Source of the DNA: CAYJWL01 sp964373855
Lineage (GTDB): Bacteria > Patescibacteriota > Andersenbacteria > UBA10190
Assembly: GCA_964373855.1 (NCBI GenBank)
Contig: CAYJWL010000002.1
Location: 1-50,941 of the forward strand
Direction of reading: 5' to 3'
Length of the DNA: 50,941 nucleotides
The translations under genes and the position numbers were made by a program. Position 1 is the first letter of the stretch, and each line of letters opens with the position of its first letter. A model generated the notes under the pieces. That model saw only the letters and a program-made list of their open reading frames with translations, made no database searches and had not been told where the DNA came from. This document shows, piece by piece, positions 39,845-49,915 of the stretch.

Positions 39845-41686
39845 ATGATTCTGCTGGTCTTTATTTTCGCCGTTCCCGCGATCCTGGGCGCCCTCGTCCT
39901 TAGCTGGTTCAAAGCAATGTCCGAAAAAATGACGGTGCTGCTTGTGGGCACAATTGCCGGCCTGTCGCTCTTCACAACCCTAACCTATGTCGCGAGCCTG
40001 GCTACAGGTTTACAGGCCAAGTTTATCATAGCCGAGTTGTTTATTTTTGCTGCGGCCGCGGCCTGGTTGGTGAAGCGGGGCGCCTGGCAAGAGTGGATTA
40101 AGCTGCCCCTGGATAAAACAACCATGCTTGTGTTTATCATTCTCCTGCTATTGTTTAGCCTCATCGCGCCCAAGCTGTTGATGGAACGCCCGGATGGATT
40201 GTTTACCGGGATTATCAATGCCTATGGCGATATCGGCTGGCACCTCGCCAACATTACAATGTTTGCCGAGGGACAATCCTTCCCGCCGGAAAATCCAATT
40301 TTTGCGGACACAAAACTCACCTACCCGTTTCTCAGCAATTTTTTCAGCGCCATTCTGTTGGTTGCCGGCGCCTCGCTTCCGACCAGCGTCAACCTGCCAG
40401 CCTTGCTGCTGATACCTCTTCTCCTCACCCTCTTCTTTTGTCTGGCACGAGAATATACAAGCAACAACAAAGTCGCGGCCAGCGCCGCTCTCCTCTTACT
40501 GCTCTTTGGCGGAGCAACCTTCGGCTGGATTCGCTGGGCTGATGATCTGAAAGACAGCGGCGCCTCCGTCGCAGAATTTCTCATCCATCTGCCCGCCCGC
40601 GATTATTCCGGAGTCGGCACTGATGAAGCCGGCTGGCATTTCCTTAACCCCATTACAACATTGCTGCTGCCGCAGCGATCGTTTCTGTTTGGCCTGCCGC
40701 TGGCGTTCGCTATCCTACTTTTACTCCGACCCGATCCACACCAGCGGGCGTCATCTTATGCGGCCGCGGGTATTCTTGCCGGCGCGCTGCCGCTTTTTCA
40801 CGGCCATACTGTCCTTGTCCTTGTGCCTGCCATTATCGCTCTTTACTTGTTAAGGCCAGGCCGGCTTTGGCTCTATTTCGCCACTCCCGCTCTGCTGCTT
40901 GGCATACCTGAAGTGCTATATTACCTAACCGGCGAACAGCAAGGCGGATCATTTCTGCGCTTCGCTCCGGGCTGGACGGCCGGTCAAGAAAATATCTTCG
41001 CTTTCTGGTTCAAAAATACCGGTCTTCTCATCCCACTGGCGGTCTGGGGAATGTTCACACAAGCGCCGCGCGCCGCCAAACATCTGGCCGCAGCCGGCCT
41101 GGTTCTGCTCGGGCTGGGGAATCTGTTCCTGTTTGCACCGTGGGTCTGGGATAATTTTAAAATTCTCGTGTTTTGGCTCATATTCTCATTGCCGCTGATC
41201 GGCTGGCTGGCACACCGTGCCTGGGCACATGGCAACACCATACTGAAGGCAGCGGTCATTGTGCTCATGGTTGTTCACACGCTATCGGCTAGCCTGGACA
41301 TTTGGAAAATCACACTGCCCACCGCCGCCCGTTGGATCGAATGGGATAGGGCAAGCATAGAAACGGCCCAGCGAATAAAAGAGGTAACGCGCCCCGGAGC
41401 CAGCATTGCTACTGCTCCCATTCATAACTCCGCGGTTGTGCTGGCCGGCCGGCCGCGGTATCTGGGTTACAGTGCCCATGTGTGGAGCCACGGCGGACGG
41501 CCGTGGCAGCGCGAGGCGGCGCTGGCCAGTTTCTTTCAAGGACGGGCGGAGGCATTGGCGGAAACACAACCTGATTACGTGCTGATCGGCCCGATCGAGA
41601 CGAGTGCCTTTGCGCCGATTGTAGTGCGCGCAGACTGGTCGCCCGTGATGCAACACGCCGGCTACACTCTCTACAAGCTGCCCTAA
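39845..41686 (+). CDS. Large multi-pass membrane protein, possible GT-C type glycosyltransferase
   Basis: The 613-residue product has around 12-13 membrane helices and a large loop after helix four, IINAYGDIGWHLANITMFAEGQSFPPENPIFADTKLTYPFLSNF, reminiscent of membrane glycosyltransferases of the GT-C fold with an acidic first loop. The C-terminal soluble part carries PGASIATAPIHNSAVVLAGRPRYLGY. Sequence TATTATAG just before the ATG suggests a leaderless mRNA. It would act at the membrane on a lipid-linked sugar, but this is inference. Confidence 0.7.
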   Translation: MILLVFIFAVPAILGALVLSWFKAMSEKMTVLLVGTIAGLSLFTTLTYVASLATGLQAKFIIAELFIFAAAAAWLVKRGAWQEWIKLPLDKTTMLVFIILLLLFSLIAPKLLMERPDGLFTGIINAYGDIGWHLANITMFAEGQSFPPENPIFADTKLTYPFLSNFFSAILLVAGASLPTSVNLPALLLIPLLLTLFFCLAREYTSNNKVAASAALLLLLFGGATFGWIRWADDLKDSGASVAEFLIHLPARDYSGVGTDEAGWHFLNPITTLLLPQRSFLFGLPLAFAILLLLRPDPHQRASSYAAAGILAGALPLFHGHTVLVLVPAIIALYLLRPGRLWLYFATPALLLGIPEVLYYLTGEQQGGSFLRFAPGWTAGQENIFAFWFKNTGLLIPLAVWGMFTQAPRAAKHLAAAGLVLLGLGNLFLFAPWVWDNFKILVFWLIFSLPLIGWLAHRAWAHGNTILKAAVIVLMVVHTLSASLDIWKITLPTAARWIEWDRASIETAQRIKEVTRPGASIATAPIHNSAVVLAGRPRYLGYSAHVWSHGGRPWQREAALASFFQGRAEALAETQPDYVLIGPIETSAFAPIVVRADWSPVMQHAGYTLYKLP

Positions 41687-41694
41687 AACACCGC

Positions 41695-42651
41695 TTAAGC
41701 AACCCGCTGCCGCCAGTGGTTGAGGATATCGCGCAGCGAATCCTTGAGAGCAATGGCCGGTACCCACCCGGTGTCTCGCCGTAATTTGGCCGCGTTGCCG
41801 ACCAGCAGCGGTGTATCTGATGGCCGCAGCAAAGCGGAATCCTGTTCGACCGTGACCTTGACCGTGCTCATAGCCAACAGCGTATCAAGAATGAATTGGA
41901 TGCTAACCGCCCGCCCCGAGGCCACATGATAGATGCCGCAAATTCCGCTGGCGCTCTCCTTGGCGGTGCAGGCCCGGCCGAATATCCCTCTTTCCATCAG
42001 TAAGCGGTACGCCCGCACAACATCGCGGACGTCCGTAAAATCTCTCTGCGCTAAGAGGTTACCAACCTGTATCACCGGTTCCTGCCGGCCGATCTCAATG
42101 GCCGCAATCTGGCTGGCAAAATCAGCCGTGACAAACCCTTTCTTTTGGCCGGGCCCGAAGTGGGGAAAGGAGCGGACGCACAGTGATCGCTCCGCATATT
42201 TCTCCTGGATCAATAGCTCCATGGCTTTTTTACTAACGGCATAAGGATTTGTCGGGATAGCTTTATCGAGAGGCAGCTCGGCTACCGGCCCCGCACCGGC
42301 CTGTGAGATCGCGCCATAAATATCCGCCGTACTGGTAATAAACACTTTTGTATTAGGGCTGGTGTGTTCAATAGCCGCCAATAATACTTCGGTGCCGGCA
42401 ACGTTGACGCGCCGCGTCAGTTCAGGCTCCCGGCCGGCGGCAGTAACAGAGCTAATGGCGGCTAAATGCACCACCCACTTGGGCTGCAGCTCTTTGAGCT
42501 GTCCTGCATAGGTTGCCGGCTTAGTAATATCAACTTCTGGTAAATCCCAGGAAATGATATTCGCTTCCGGCCACTGTTGGGCTAACTCCTGCCTAAGATA
42601 ATTTCCAACAAACCCCGCGCCTCCGGTAATAACTATATGCTGATGAGCCAT
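41695..42651 (-). CDS. rmd: NAD-dependent epimerase/dehydratase, probable GDP-6-deoxy-4-keto-mannose reductase
   Basis: The 318-residue extended SDR has IVITGGAGFVGNYLRQEL, HLAAISSVTAA, the catalytic TSTADIYG and NPYAVSKKAMELL (YxxxK), and QRDFTDVRDVVRAYRLL. Its position just after gmd suggests the reductase that makes GDP-D-rhamnose. Other GDP-sugar reductases cannot be excluded. Confidence 0.87.
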   Translation of the reverse strand: MAHQHIVITGGAGFVGNYLRQELAQQWPEANIISWDLPEVDITKPATYAGQLKELQPKWVVHLAAISSVTAAGREPELTRRVNVAGTEVLLAAIEHTSPNTKVFITSTADIYGAISQAGAGPVAELPLDKAIPTNPYAVSKKAMELLIQEKYAERSLCVRSFPHFGPGQKKGFVTADFASQIAAIEIGRQEPVIQVGNLLAQRDFTDVRDVVRAYRLLMERGIFGRACTAKESASGICGIYHVASGRAVSIQFILDTLLAMSTVKVTVEQDSALLRPSDTPLLVGNAAKLRRDTGWVPAIALKDSLRDILNHWRQRVA

Positions 42652-42684
42652 ACGCGAGTCTGGAGGTAATATAAGACGCTGCGT

Positions 42685-43650
42685 TTACTGATTTTTTACC
42701 TGTTTTAATTCAGCTTCAACCATCATGTCAACAAGCTCCGTAAAGGTCACCGCCGGCTGCCAATGGAGTACCGCCTTGGCTTTGCTGGGATCGGCCAGCA
42801 GAATATCCACCTCCGCCGGCCGCATGAAGCGCTCATCCGCAACTACGTAATCGCGCCAGTTAAGACCAACATGGGTAAAGGCCAATTCAACAAATTCTCC
42901 GACCGAATGATTTTCTCCCGTACCCACAACATAATCTTCCGGTTTTTCCTGCTGGAGCATGAGCCACATAGCTTTCACGTGATCGCCGGCAAATCCCCAG
43001 TCCCGCTTGGCATCAAGATTGCCCAGCGGCAGCTTTTTTTCTAAACCCGCCTTAATGCGGGCAGCCGCTGTCGCTATTTTCCTCGTCACAAAATCACGGC
43101 CGCGGCGGGGGGATTCATGATTAAACAGAATGCCTGAAGCAGCAAACATGTTGTGGCTTTCCCGGTAATTGACCGTGGCCCAATGGCCGTAAACTTTCGC
43201 CACTCCATAGGGACTCCTGGGATAAAACGGGGTGGTTTCTTTTTGGGGAGTCTCCACCACTTTGCCGAACATTTCGCTGCTGCTGGCCTGATAAAACTTC
43301 GCCTCGGGCTTAACCGTACGCACGGCCTCAAGGATGCGAGCTACCCCCACGCCGGTAACATCGCCGGTTAAGAGCGGCAGATCCCAGCTGGCATGAACAA
43401 ATGACTGAGCGGCTAGATTGTAGACTTCATCCGGCTCCGATTGCTGTACTGCCCGTACCAGTGAGGAGCTGTCTGCTAAATCGCCGGTGATTAATGTGAC
43501 ATCATCCAAAATATGCCGGATGTTCTCAAACTGGTCGGTGGCGCTGCGCTGCAGAAGACCGAACACCTTGTAACCCTTCGCCAAAAGCAGCTCGGCCAGA
43601 TAGGAGCCGTCTTGGCCGGTAATACCTGTTATTAAGGCCTGTTTCGCCAT
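42685..43650 (-). CDS. gmd: GDP-mannose 4,6-dehydratase
   Basis: The 321-residue product starts MAKQALITGITGQDGSYLAELL, the family's NADP site, and has NLAAQSFVHASWD, the catalytic SSSEMFG and YPRSPYGVAKVYGHW (Y and K), NHESPRRGRDFVTRKI, and VGTGENHSV with RPAEVDILLADPSKAK. It makes GDP-4-keto-6-deoxymannose. The rmd-like gene follows 33 bp downstream. Confidence 0.96.
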   Translation of the reverse strand: MAKQALITGITGQDGSYLAELLLAKGYKVFGLLQRSATDQFENIRHILDDVTLITGDLADSSSLVRAVQQSEPDEVYNLAAQSFVHASWDLPLLTGDVTGVGVARILEAVRTVKPEAKFYQASSSEMFGKVVETPQKETTPFYPRSPYGVAKVYGHWATVNYRESHNMFAASGILFNHESPRRGRDFVTRKIATAAARIKAGLEKKLPLGNLDAKRDWGFAGDHVKAMWLMLQQEKPEDYVVGTGENHSVGEFVELAFTHVGLNWRDYVVADERFMRPAEVDILLADPSKAKAVLHWQPAVTFTELVDMMVEAELKQVKNQ

Positions 43651-43704
43651 ACCGTTAGATATTCACAATTGGTAATAAAGACAAGGTACATTACAGTGTT
43701 CATC

Positions 43705-44598
43705 ATGTCCAAATCTAATCACAGCATAAGCGGCGTGCTCAACATCAATAAGCCGAAGGGGATAACCTCGCACGATGTTGTCGAGCAGATTCGCAGACTG
43801 ATCAACCAGCCAAAGGTGGGGCATGCCGGGACGCTTGATCCGTTCGCAACCGGAGTGCTGCTGATCCTGATTGGTTCAGCCACCAGGCTGGGCGAATACG
43901 TGCTGCCACTGCCAAAAACATATACCGCCGAATTCACGCTCGGCGCCACCAGCAATACAGATGATATAACCGGAATAGTAGACGATACGGCAAATCCGCC
44001 GGTACCCACGCGGAAAGAAGTAAGTTCAATGTTGCGTACGTTTGTAGGGGAGCAGCACCAAGTACCGCCTGCCTACGCCGCAGTTAAAATAAAAGGCAAA
44101 AAACTGTATGAATACGCCCGGGCAGGGGAGCCGGTGCTGGCTAGCCCGCGCACCGTCAGGATTCATGAAATAACATTACTAACATACACTTATCCGCGAC
44201 TGCAGGTTGAGGCCATAGTCAGCAGCGGCACATATATTCGCGCGCTGGCACGTGATATCGGTGAAGTCTTAAAAACCGGCGCCTATGTATCAACGTTACA
44301 ACGTACAGCAATTGGGCAATTTGACATTAAACATTCCATATTGCTCAAAAACCTTACCCCCCAGGATCTACTCACCCACCTTGTGCCACCCCAAGAACTT
44401 ATTTCCCATTTGCCCGCTATCATGCTCAATCAGGCGAACGTCGCAAAACTTCAGCAGGGAATTGCTATTCCTTGGCTGGAGCACTTGCCACCCGGCCAGC
44501 CAGTCCGTTTAATGAACGAGAAAAACTCTCTGGTTGGCATTGGCAGCTGTACCTCCGCCCCCACCTTCTTAAGAGCAATCAAAATTCTCAACCCTTGA
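43705..44598 (+). CDS. truB: tRNA pseudouridine-55 synthase
   Basis: The 297-residue product has GVLNINKPKGITSHDVV, the catalytic GHAGTLDPFATGVLL (Asp), KTYTAEFTLGATSNTDD, QVPPAYAAVKIKGKKLYEYAR and SSGTYIRALARDIG. It modifies U55 in the T-loop of tRNAs. The start ATG is at 43705. The rpsT promoter overlaps its stop. Confidence 0.97.
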   Translation: MSKSNHSISGVLNINKPKGITSHDVVEQIRRLINQPKVGHAGTLDPFATGVLLILIGSATRLGEYVLPLPKTYTAEFTLGATSNTDDITGIVDDTANPPVPTRKEVSSMLRTFVGEQHQVPPAYAAVKIKGKKLYEYARAGEPVLASPRTVRIHEITLLTYTYPRLQVEAIVSSGTYIRALARDIGEVLKTGAYVSTLQRTAIGQFDIKHSILLKNLTPQDLLTHLVPPQELISHLPAIMLNQANVAKLQQGIAIPWLEHLPPGQPVRLMNEKNSLVGIGSCTSAPTFLRAIKILNP

Positions 44599-44623
44599 CT
44601 TCTCGAGATCTTTTTGCCATACT
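44595..44623 (+). promoter_or_regulatory. Sigma70 promoter for rpsT
   Basis: TTGACT (44595-44600) is followed after 17 nt by CATACT (44618-44623). The -35 overlaps the truB stop. Transcription would start about 45 nt before the rpsT ATG. Confidence 0.65.
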
Positions 44624-44674
44624 CCAGCAATATTAACTTTCGACTTTTACCTTTGCCATTAAGCGTTAGCTATC

Positions 44675-44941
44675 ATGCCGCAACTTGACGCAGCCAAAAA
44701 AGCATTACGGGCCAGCCAGCGCCAGCGTATTATCAACGACCGCTGGCGGCGCAAGCTGCGCTTTGTTCTGCACGCCGTCCGCGATGCGATTGCTGAGGGC
44801 AAACAAAAAGAAGCTCAGGCAGCTTTCGTCAAAGCCGCCAGCATACTAGATCGCGCCGCCCGCCACCATATCATCCATCGCAATAAAGCCGCTCGTAAAA
44901 AATCTCGATTGCAAAAAGTCATAGCAAAACTCAGCGCGTAA
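44675..44941 (+). CDS. rpsT: Small ribosomal subunit protein bS20
   Basis: The 88-residue basic helical product shows the bS20 pattern: AAKKALRASQRQRIINDRWRRKLR and AASILDRAARHHIIHRNKAARKKSRLQKVI. It binds 16S rRNA early in small-subunit assembly. It is convergent with holA, 21 bp apart. Confidence 0.93.
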   Translation: MPQLDAAKKALRASQRQRIINDRWRRKLRFVLHAVRDAIAEGKQKEAQAAFVKAASILDRAARHHIIHRNKAARKKSRLQKVIAKLSA

Positions 44942-44962
44942 GCCGCTGTACCGGAAACAGCT

Positions 44963-45898
44963 CTACGAGCCGGCCACAGCCGGGTTCGGCTTTTGCAGCA
45001 GGCTGGTAATGAGCATAATTAATCCGGTGCGGGCATCAATCTGCCCCTGCTTAATAGCAAAATCACAGGCCACTATTTTCGTCATGGCTGCAATCAATTC
45101 ATGCGCCGAAAACCTTTTGGCGGCTGACATATTCTTCTGAACCACATACGGATTGATGGCCTGCTGCGAGGCAATCTGCGCCGCATTGAATGTTTGGTCA
45201 ATGCCTTCCCGAATACTGAATAGTGTCTGTAGCTGATAGCCCAACATCGAGATGATGTACAGCTCGCTTCCCCCGGCCGCCAGTATTGACTCCATTTCTC
45301 TGGCCGCTTCGGCCTTATTACCTGCTGACAAAGCTCGCAACAATACCCACACATCGGCACCTTTGCTTCCCTCCGGTACGTCGTTTTCAACAATGTGGCG
45401 AGTAATGACATCGTTGGTAAGAAGCAACTTGTCTGTCTCCGATAATAACTGCCAGCGATCTGTGCCAATCCGCTCAACCAGCAGCTGTCCTGCAGCCCGA
45501 TCCACCTTGCCGCCGCGCCGGAGTGCTTCCTCCGCCAGCCACGTCACTATAACCGCAGCTGGCGGGGGAGAAAATTCCTGACTGTTTTTCTTAAGGGCGT
45601 GGAATACTGCCGAGCGCTTATCGGGCGCCTGCCGATCCCAGACTACGCCTACCGTTGCCTGGGGTTTACGAGCCAGTTGAATGATAACTTCTTGCAACCG
45701 TTTAGGCATAGCGGCAATATCCCGGATAACCGGCACGTGCTTGCCAAACAATCCGCTGCTTTGCTCAAACAGAGCAGACCCCCGAAGCTCAAGATCTTCT
45801 CGATCTATCCAGCGGATGTCCGCCTGTTGTTCTTGGGCAAGCCGGCCAATAGCCTGGCGCGCTGCATAGGTATCATCACCGTAAAAATATCTGATCAT
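44963..45898 (-). CDS. holA: DNA polymerase III delta subunit
   Basis: The 311-residue product starts MIRYFYGDDTYAARQAIGRLA and follows the HolA plan: domain I without a functional P-loop, GSALFEQSSGLFGKHVPVI, LVERIGTDRWQLLSETDKLLL in domain II, and domain III with GSELYIISMLGYQLQTLFSIREG. It opens the sliding clamp in the clamp loader. rpsT beside holA is a common bacterial neighbourhood. Confidence 0.9.
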   Translation of the reverse strand: MIRYFYGDDTYAARQAIGRLAQEQQADIRWIDREDLELRGSALFEQSSGLFGKHVPVIRDIAAMPKRLQEVIIQLARKPQATVGVVWDRQAPDKRSAVFHALKKNSQEFSPPPAAVIVTWLAEEALRRGGKVDRAAGQLLVERIGTDRWQLLSETDKLLLTNDVITRHIVENDVPEGSKGADVWVLLRALSAGNKAEAAREMESILAAGGSELYIISMLGYQLQTLFSIREGIDQTFNAAQIASQQAINPYVVQKNMSAAKRFSAHELIAAMTKIVACDFAIKQGQIDARTGLIMLITSLLQKPNPAVAGS

Positions 45899-46120
45899 AT
45901 ATTACTGGCTCTACTGCCACACCAATTTATCTCTCCTGACCTGCCGCGGATCCTGCCTTCGCCCCGCTTCCAGCGGGGCTTCGGACTTCGATGAGCTTAA
46001 GTCGGAGCGCAGGCAACGGCCGGCTGCTCGCCTTCACACCATAAGTACTCATAAATATTCCGCGCTCATCAGGACCCTTAATTCGCATCACCAGCGGCAA
46101 ATAAGATTACCAGCTCTCTT

Positions 46121-47320
46121 TTACTGCGCCGGACTTGTAGATAGCGCTTCCGGCTCCCACGTCACTGAAGTGTTTGGTTCAACTGCCATAATCCAAATCT
46201 GGCCGCGCGTAAAGGTTATTTCGTTGCCCTGTTCGTCTAAAAAGTGAACGGGGTCGTTCTTATAACGCTCGTCCTTTCGCCACCGTCCCTTAATTTCTCT
46301 CCCATCCTGATAGATAGCCGCCTCGCCTTCTCCTTCAATGGCCACGTCGTTATATCCGCCCGGTCCTTGAGCAAACTGATTGGTAGCACGCATAATCACA
46401 ACCACACTGGGAGCTACCGGGCTGTTATCTTCTCCGTCCAGCTGCTTGGTCCCGGCCCAGAATCGCTGGTATCGGTTTGCTGCCGGATCGTATTCGTAGT
46501 GCACGCGGAACTGTCCAGGCCAGCCAACTGTTAGCGTACCAGCCGCCCCTCGCTGCTCTGACGGAGGGTCGTCTTTGAAGGCATAGGCGTTAAATTCAGT
46601 GGTGGTGCGGTATCCGAGCTTTTGTAAGGCGTTCCAGAGATTTTCATACGTCGTGAATCCGTTGTACGGCGGCGGTAAATGACTTTTGCGGAAATAAGCG
46701 TTGTGCGGATTAGTTAGAGCATTAATGGTTTGAAACTCGCCCGCAGCAATACGATTAAGGGCATGGTAGCTGCCGCCCCAGTGACCGACAATAGCATCGA
46801 CCCCTTCTCCTAAGAACAGGTAGTCGTGCCGGGCGCTGCGAACGGAACCAATGTCCCCCGGCCGGCCGCACTGATACACAGCCAGCAGCCGCGTAACATC
46901 ACTAACCAACACGGGCAACTCAAACACCAAATCCGCTTGAGCAAAGCCTGACACGGGACGGTTAATAGGATCACCCGCCAGCATAACACCGATCGGACGT
47001 CGGTTCGGATCCTCGCAGGTTCGCCCGGAAAGGCCGCTGGTGGTCGGCGCTACCACATCTTTAATATTTGATAACGGCAGGTTTTCGAAAAAATTGCGGC
47101 TATCTTCACTCGCAAGATTTTTCTTGCGCAAACCGGCCCAAGTGCCGGCCGCCATGACAATGACGACTAAGATAATACCGCCAACAATCGACAGCGCTTT
47201 GGGATCTTTGTACCAATCTGGCTTCTGGTCATAACCTAAAGCCCGGCGCAACTGGGTCTCATTGGATTGCAGCTCAACTGTTGGCTTGGCCTGTTTGGCA
47301 GTATCTTTTTCCTCCGTCAT
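46121..47320 (-). CDS. DUF3048 (YerB-like) membrane-anchored protein
   Basis: The 399-residue product has a cytoplasmic N-terminus, one membrane helix (LSIVGGIILVVIVMAAGTWAGL, about residues 44-65) and an outer DUF3048 region: RRPIGVMLAGDPINRPVSGFAQADLVFELPV, DIGSVRSARHDYLFLGEG, HWGGSYHAL, then VVIMRATNQFAQGPGGYNDV and GRWRKDERYKNDPVHFLDEQG. DUF3048 proteins are widespread lipoprotein-like surface proteins of unknown role. The start is ATG 47320, as the upstream extension is not family-like. Confidence 0.88.
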   Translation of the reverse strand: MTEEKDTAKQAKPTVELQSNETQLRRALGYDQKPDWYKDPKALSIVGGIILVVIVMAAGTWAGLRKKNLASEDSRNFFENLPLSNIKDVVAPTTSGLSGRTCEDPNRRPIGVMLAGDPINRPVSGFAQADLVFELPVLVSDVTRLLAVYQCGRPGDIGSVRSARHDYLFLGEGVDAIVGHWGGSYHALNRIAAGEFQTINALTNPHNAYFRKSHLPPPYNGFTTYENLWNALQKLGYRTTTEFNAYAFKDDPPSEQRGAAGTLTVGWPGQFRVHYEYDPAANRYQRFWAGTKQLDGEDNSPVAPSVVVIMRATNQFAQGPGGYNDVAIEGEGEAAIYQDGREIKGRWRKDERYKNDPVHFLDEQGNEITFTRGQIWIMAVEPNTSVTWEPEALSTSPAQ

Positions 47321-47413
47321 ATAAACATGTAAAGGATTAGGGCACGTATAATGAGGTTCATCATACACTTGCCAGAGATGTGACCACAACCGGTTCTAGC
47401 AAGCGCCGAGGTT

Positions 47414-49900
47414 TTACTGAACGTCAAACAGCGATTCGCTCATATAATCGCTGCTCCCGCCCGAAGGGGGCGTAGGCTGCGAGGCGGACGTACCATACTG
47501 GAACCGCGCCAGTATCTCTTGCTCCACCTGACTGCGGGCGCGGCCGTAGGCTTGCCGGGAATGGGATCGCATGGCCTCCCGGCCATCGGCATCGCCCTGG
47601 GCCGGCGGCGGGGGTACAGACAAGCTAAAGGCGCGCTGGGGAGCGTCGTGCGCCAACAAGCGGACGGCGGCCGTGAAGCGGCGCAGGTTGATCAGATCGT
47701 ACTCGGCGAAAACCGGGGAAAATTGTTTGGCCATAAATTCAGCGTCCTCGACACCAATCCGGTAGCTGACGATCGTGCCCACGTTGCCGAAGACAGCATC
47801 GCGGATAGGCTCATCCAGCTGCTTAATAAACTGATGGGCCAAATTGAGGTTGAGCCGGTACTTTCTGGCTTCCGATAATATGGTGGCGATGCTATCAGTC
47901 GTAAAGTTTTGGAACTCATCAAGATACAGGTAAAAATCCGATCGCTGCTCTTCCGGCATGTTAGCTCGCCCCAAGGCTGCTATTTGAATTTTCGACACCA
48001 GGACAAATCCCAGCAGGTCTGAATTGATATCGCCCAGCATGCCTTTGGACAAGTTACATAAAAGAATTTTTTTCTCATCCATCACGCGCCGCACATCAAA
48101 GGAAGAACGCGCCTGGCCGATCATATTGCGCACCAGCTCATTGCTGATAAATCGGCCCAGCTTGCTGATAACATAACTTAACATATCAGCGGACAACTGA
48201 CCGCGCTGGGACTGGGTAAACTCTTTATCCCAGAACTGGCGGACGGTGGGGTTAGCGTTCGCAGCCAGAACGGATTGGCGAAACTCCTGATCAACAAACA
48301 TGCGCGGGACATCAATTAAGGTCGCGTTAGAGTCTTCTACCAGTGCCAGCAGGGCGTTGCGCAAATAGTGTTCAAACATCGGACCGATGGATTCCGGATT
48401 GAGACGCGCCGCCAACTTTTGTAAAATTTGCACCACTTCATTGACAATCAGATCCTTTTGCGCGGGATCAGAAGCTTCAAGAATATTAAAACCCAGGGGG
48501 CGCTCCACATCGCGCGGGTCAAATAAAATCACGTCCTGTTGGCGCTCCGGCGGAACGTGCAACAGAATATCCTCGATCAAATCACCGTGGGGGTCAACCA
48601 CGCCCACGCCGTGCCCCTGCCGGATATCCTGAAGAATCATGTTCAGGAACAGCGTCGTCTTGCCCGTGCCGGTCTGCCCGATGAGGTAGAGGTGTCGGCG
48701 GCGGTCACCGCCGGCCAAGTACACAGGAGTGGCAATGCCGCGGTAAACATTAGTACCGAGCATCACACCGGTGGTTGGCAGATCGCTGGGTGCAGGCGCA
48801 ATTTTCGCGCCACGCCAGAGAATATTCGGCGTAGCTGTTGTCGGCAAGGGAAAGTGGAATAAAGACGCCAGCTCGGTCGTGCTAAGCGTGTTGGCGGTGC
48901 CCGGACGGGGCAGGCGGAATATTAAATCCTGCAAGAAGCCGCGCGGACGCCGCGGCACTTTAACCCCGAGAGAATTTAAATCAGGAAAATTATATTGAGC
49001 GAATGCCCCGGTGATGGCATTGAATACCCGTTCGGCTTCGTCCGGCTGGCGGACAGATACCCCCACCCGGATATTTACATCAAATTGCTGCTGGGACATT
49101 TTCTTTTCAACCAGCTCAACCCGCTGCTGCTGGCGCTGGGTCAACTGGGCGGTCTCTTGGCGCTGTTTCTCCCGCTGACCCGCTGATTTCAGTACTGCCT
49201 GTCCTAGCTGGTTGATCGAACGTGACCCGACATCTGCCTGTCGCCCGCGGATTGTACGCTGTGTGGCTTTACCGGCGCGGCGTGCCGCCCGTCGTGCGGA
49301 TGGCTGCAACACATACTGAATAACGGCCGAGTCTTTGTTCTGGATTTTTGCCAGCGCGCCGGTTAAGGCCTGCATCGGATCTGCTTCCAGTTCGGCATAC
49401 GTCGCGAGCGGCAGATGATGGGGTTTGCGCAGCCGCAATGTGCCGGTGCGAATGGCGTCGGCCGGCTCGAATATCGTGTAGTCAGAAGCCAGGGAAACTT
49501 CTGCCTCCGGATAATGAGCATAAATTTGTTTTTCCAGGTGATCAACATACCGTCGTTCGGTGCCCGCCAAAAAAACAATAACATCGTCATTGCGCGCCAA
49601 AATCTCGAAGACAATAATGGGCCGGCCATAGACCAGCCGATCCCACGCACTGGTCGGCAAGTTAGATAATGTGGAAAAAAACTGCTCGGCCACCGCAATA
49701 CGCTCCCTGATTTGCTCGCCGATCCCTTCCTCCCGCTCTTCCGGTTCGATATCTTTGGGCAGCAGTACTTGCAGCATTTGGACATCCAAACTGCGGCGCA
49801 GGTGTGCGTGATCCCGGAGCGTGCGCCATAAAAACAAGATAAGTGCGCTGGCCGCGCCGAGTAAAACGGCGGAACCAAGAAGGGCGAGGAGAAAGGCCAT
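47414..49900 (-). CDS. TraD/VirD4-like type IV secretion ATPase
   Basis: The 828-residue protein has an N-terminal membrane helix (LLALLGSAVLLGAASALILFLW), a coiled, Gln/Arg-rich middle (about 220-270), and a C-terminal AAA-type motor: Walker A LIGQTGTGKTTLFLNMIL, GVGVVDPHGDLIEDILLH, LLCNLSKGMLG, Walker B FYLYLDEFQNFTTDSIATILSEARKYRLNLNLAHQF. This is the conjugative coupling-protein family. It may power DNA import, secretion or a pilus-like system. No relaxase or VirB4 is nearby. Confidence 0.88.
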   Translation of the reverse strand: MAFLLALLGSAVLLGAASALILFLWRTLRDHAHLRRSLDVQMLQVLLPKDIEPEEREEGIGEQIRERIAVAEQFFSTLSNLPTSAWDRLVYGRPIIVFEILARNDDVIVFLAGTERRYVDHLEKQIYAHYPEAEVSLASDYTIFEPADAIRTGTLRLRKPHHLPLATYAELEADPMQALTGALAKIQNKDSAVIQYVLQPSARRAARRAGKATQRTIRGRQADVGSRSINQLGQAVLKSAGQREKQRQETAQLTQRQQQRVELVEKKMSQQQFDVNIRVGVSVRQPDEAERVFNAITGAFAQYNFPDLNSLGVKVPRRPRGFLQDLIFRLPRPGTANTLSTTELASLFHFPLPTTATPNILWRGAKIAPAPSDLPTTGVMLGTNVYRGIATPVYLAGGDRRRHLYLIGQTGTGKTTLFLNMILQDIRQGHGVGVVDPHGDLIEDILLHVPPERQQDVILFDPRDVERPLGFNILEASDPAQKDLIVNEVVQILQKLAARLNPESIGPMFEHYLRNALLALVEDSNATLIDVPRMFVDQEFRQSVLAANANPTVRQFWDKEFTQSQRGQLSADMLSYVISKLGRFISNELVRNMIGQARSSFDVRRVMDEKKILLCNLSKGMLGDINSDLLGFVLVSKIQIAALGRANMPEEQRSDFYLYLDEFQNFTTDSIATILSEARKYRLNLNLAHQFIKQLDEPIRDAVFGNVGTIVSYRIGVEDAEFMAKQFSPVFAEYDLINLRRFTAAVRLLAHDAPQRAFSLSVPPPPAQGDADGREAMRSHSRQAYGRARSQVEQEILARFQYGTSASQPTPPSGGSSDYMSESLFDVQ

Positions 49901-49915
49901 GCCGATAATCTGTCT

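Noticed and set aside
45960..46060. Possible structured RNA or tRNA between holA and the DUF3048 gene
   Set aside because: There are GC-rich hairpins (GCCCCGC/GCGGGGC) but no tRNA arms, anticodon loop or T-loop sequence.
49281..49289. Nine-base match to the reverse complement of spacer B of unit 12
   Set aside because: The partner spacer has no match nearby, and about nine such 9-mer matches are expected by chance for 24 spacers in this window.
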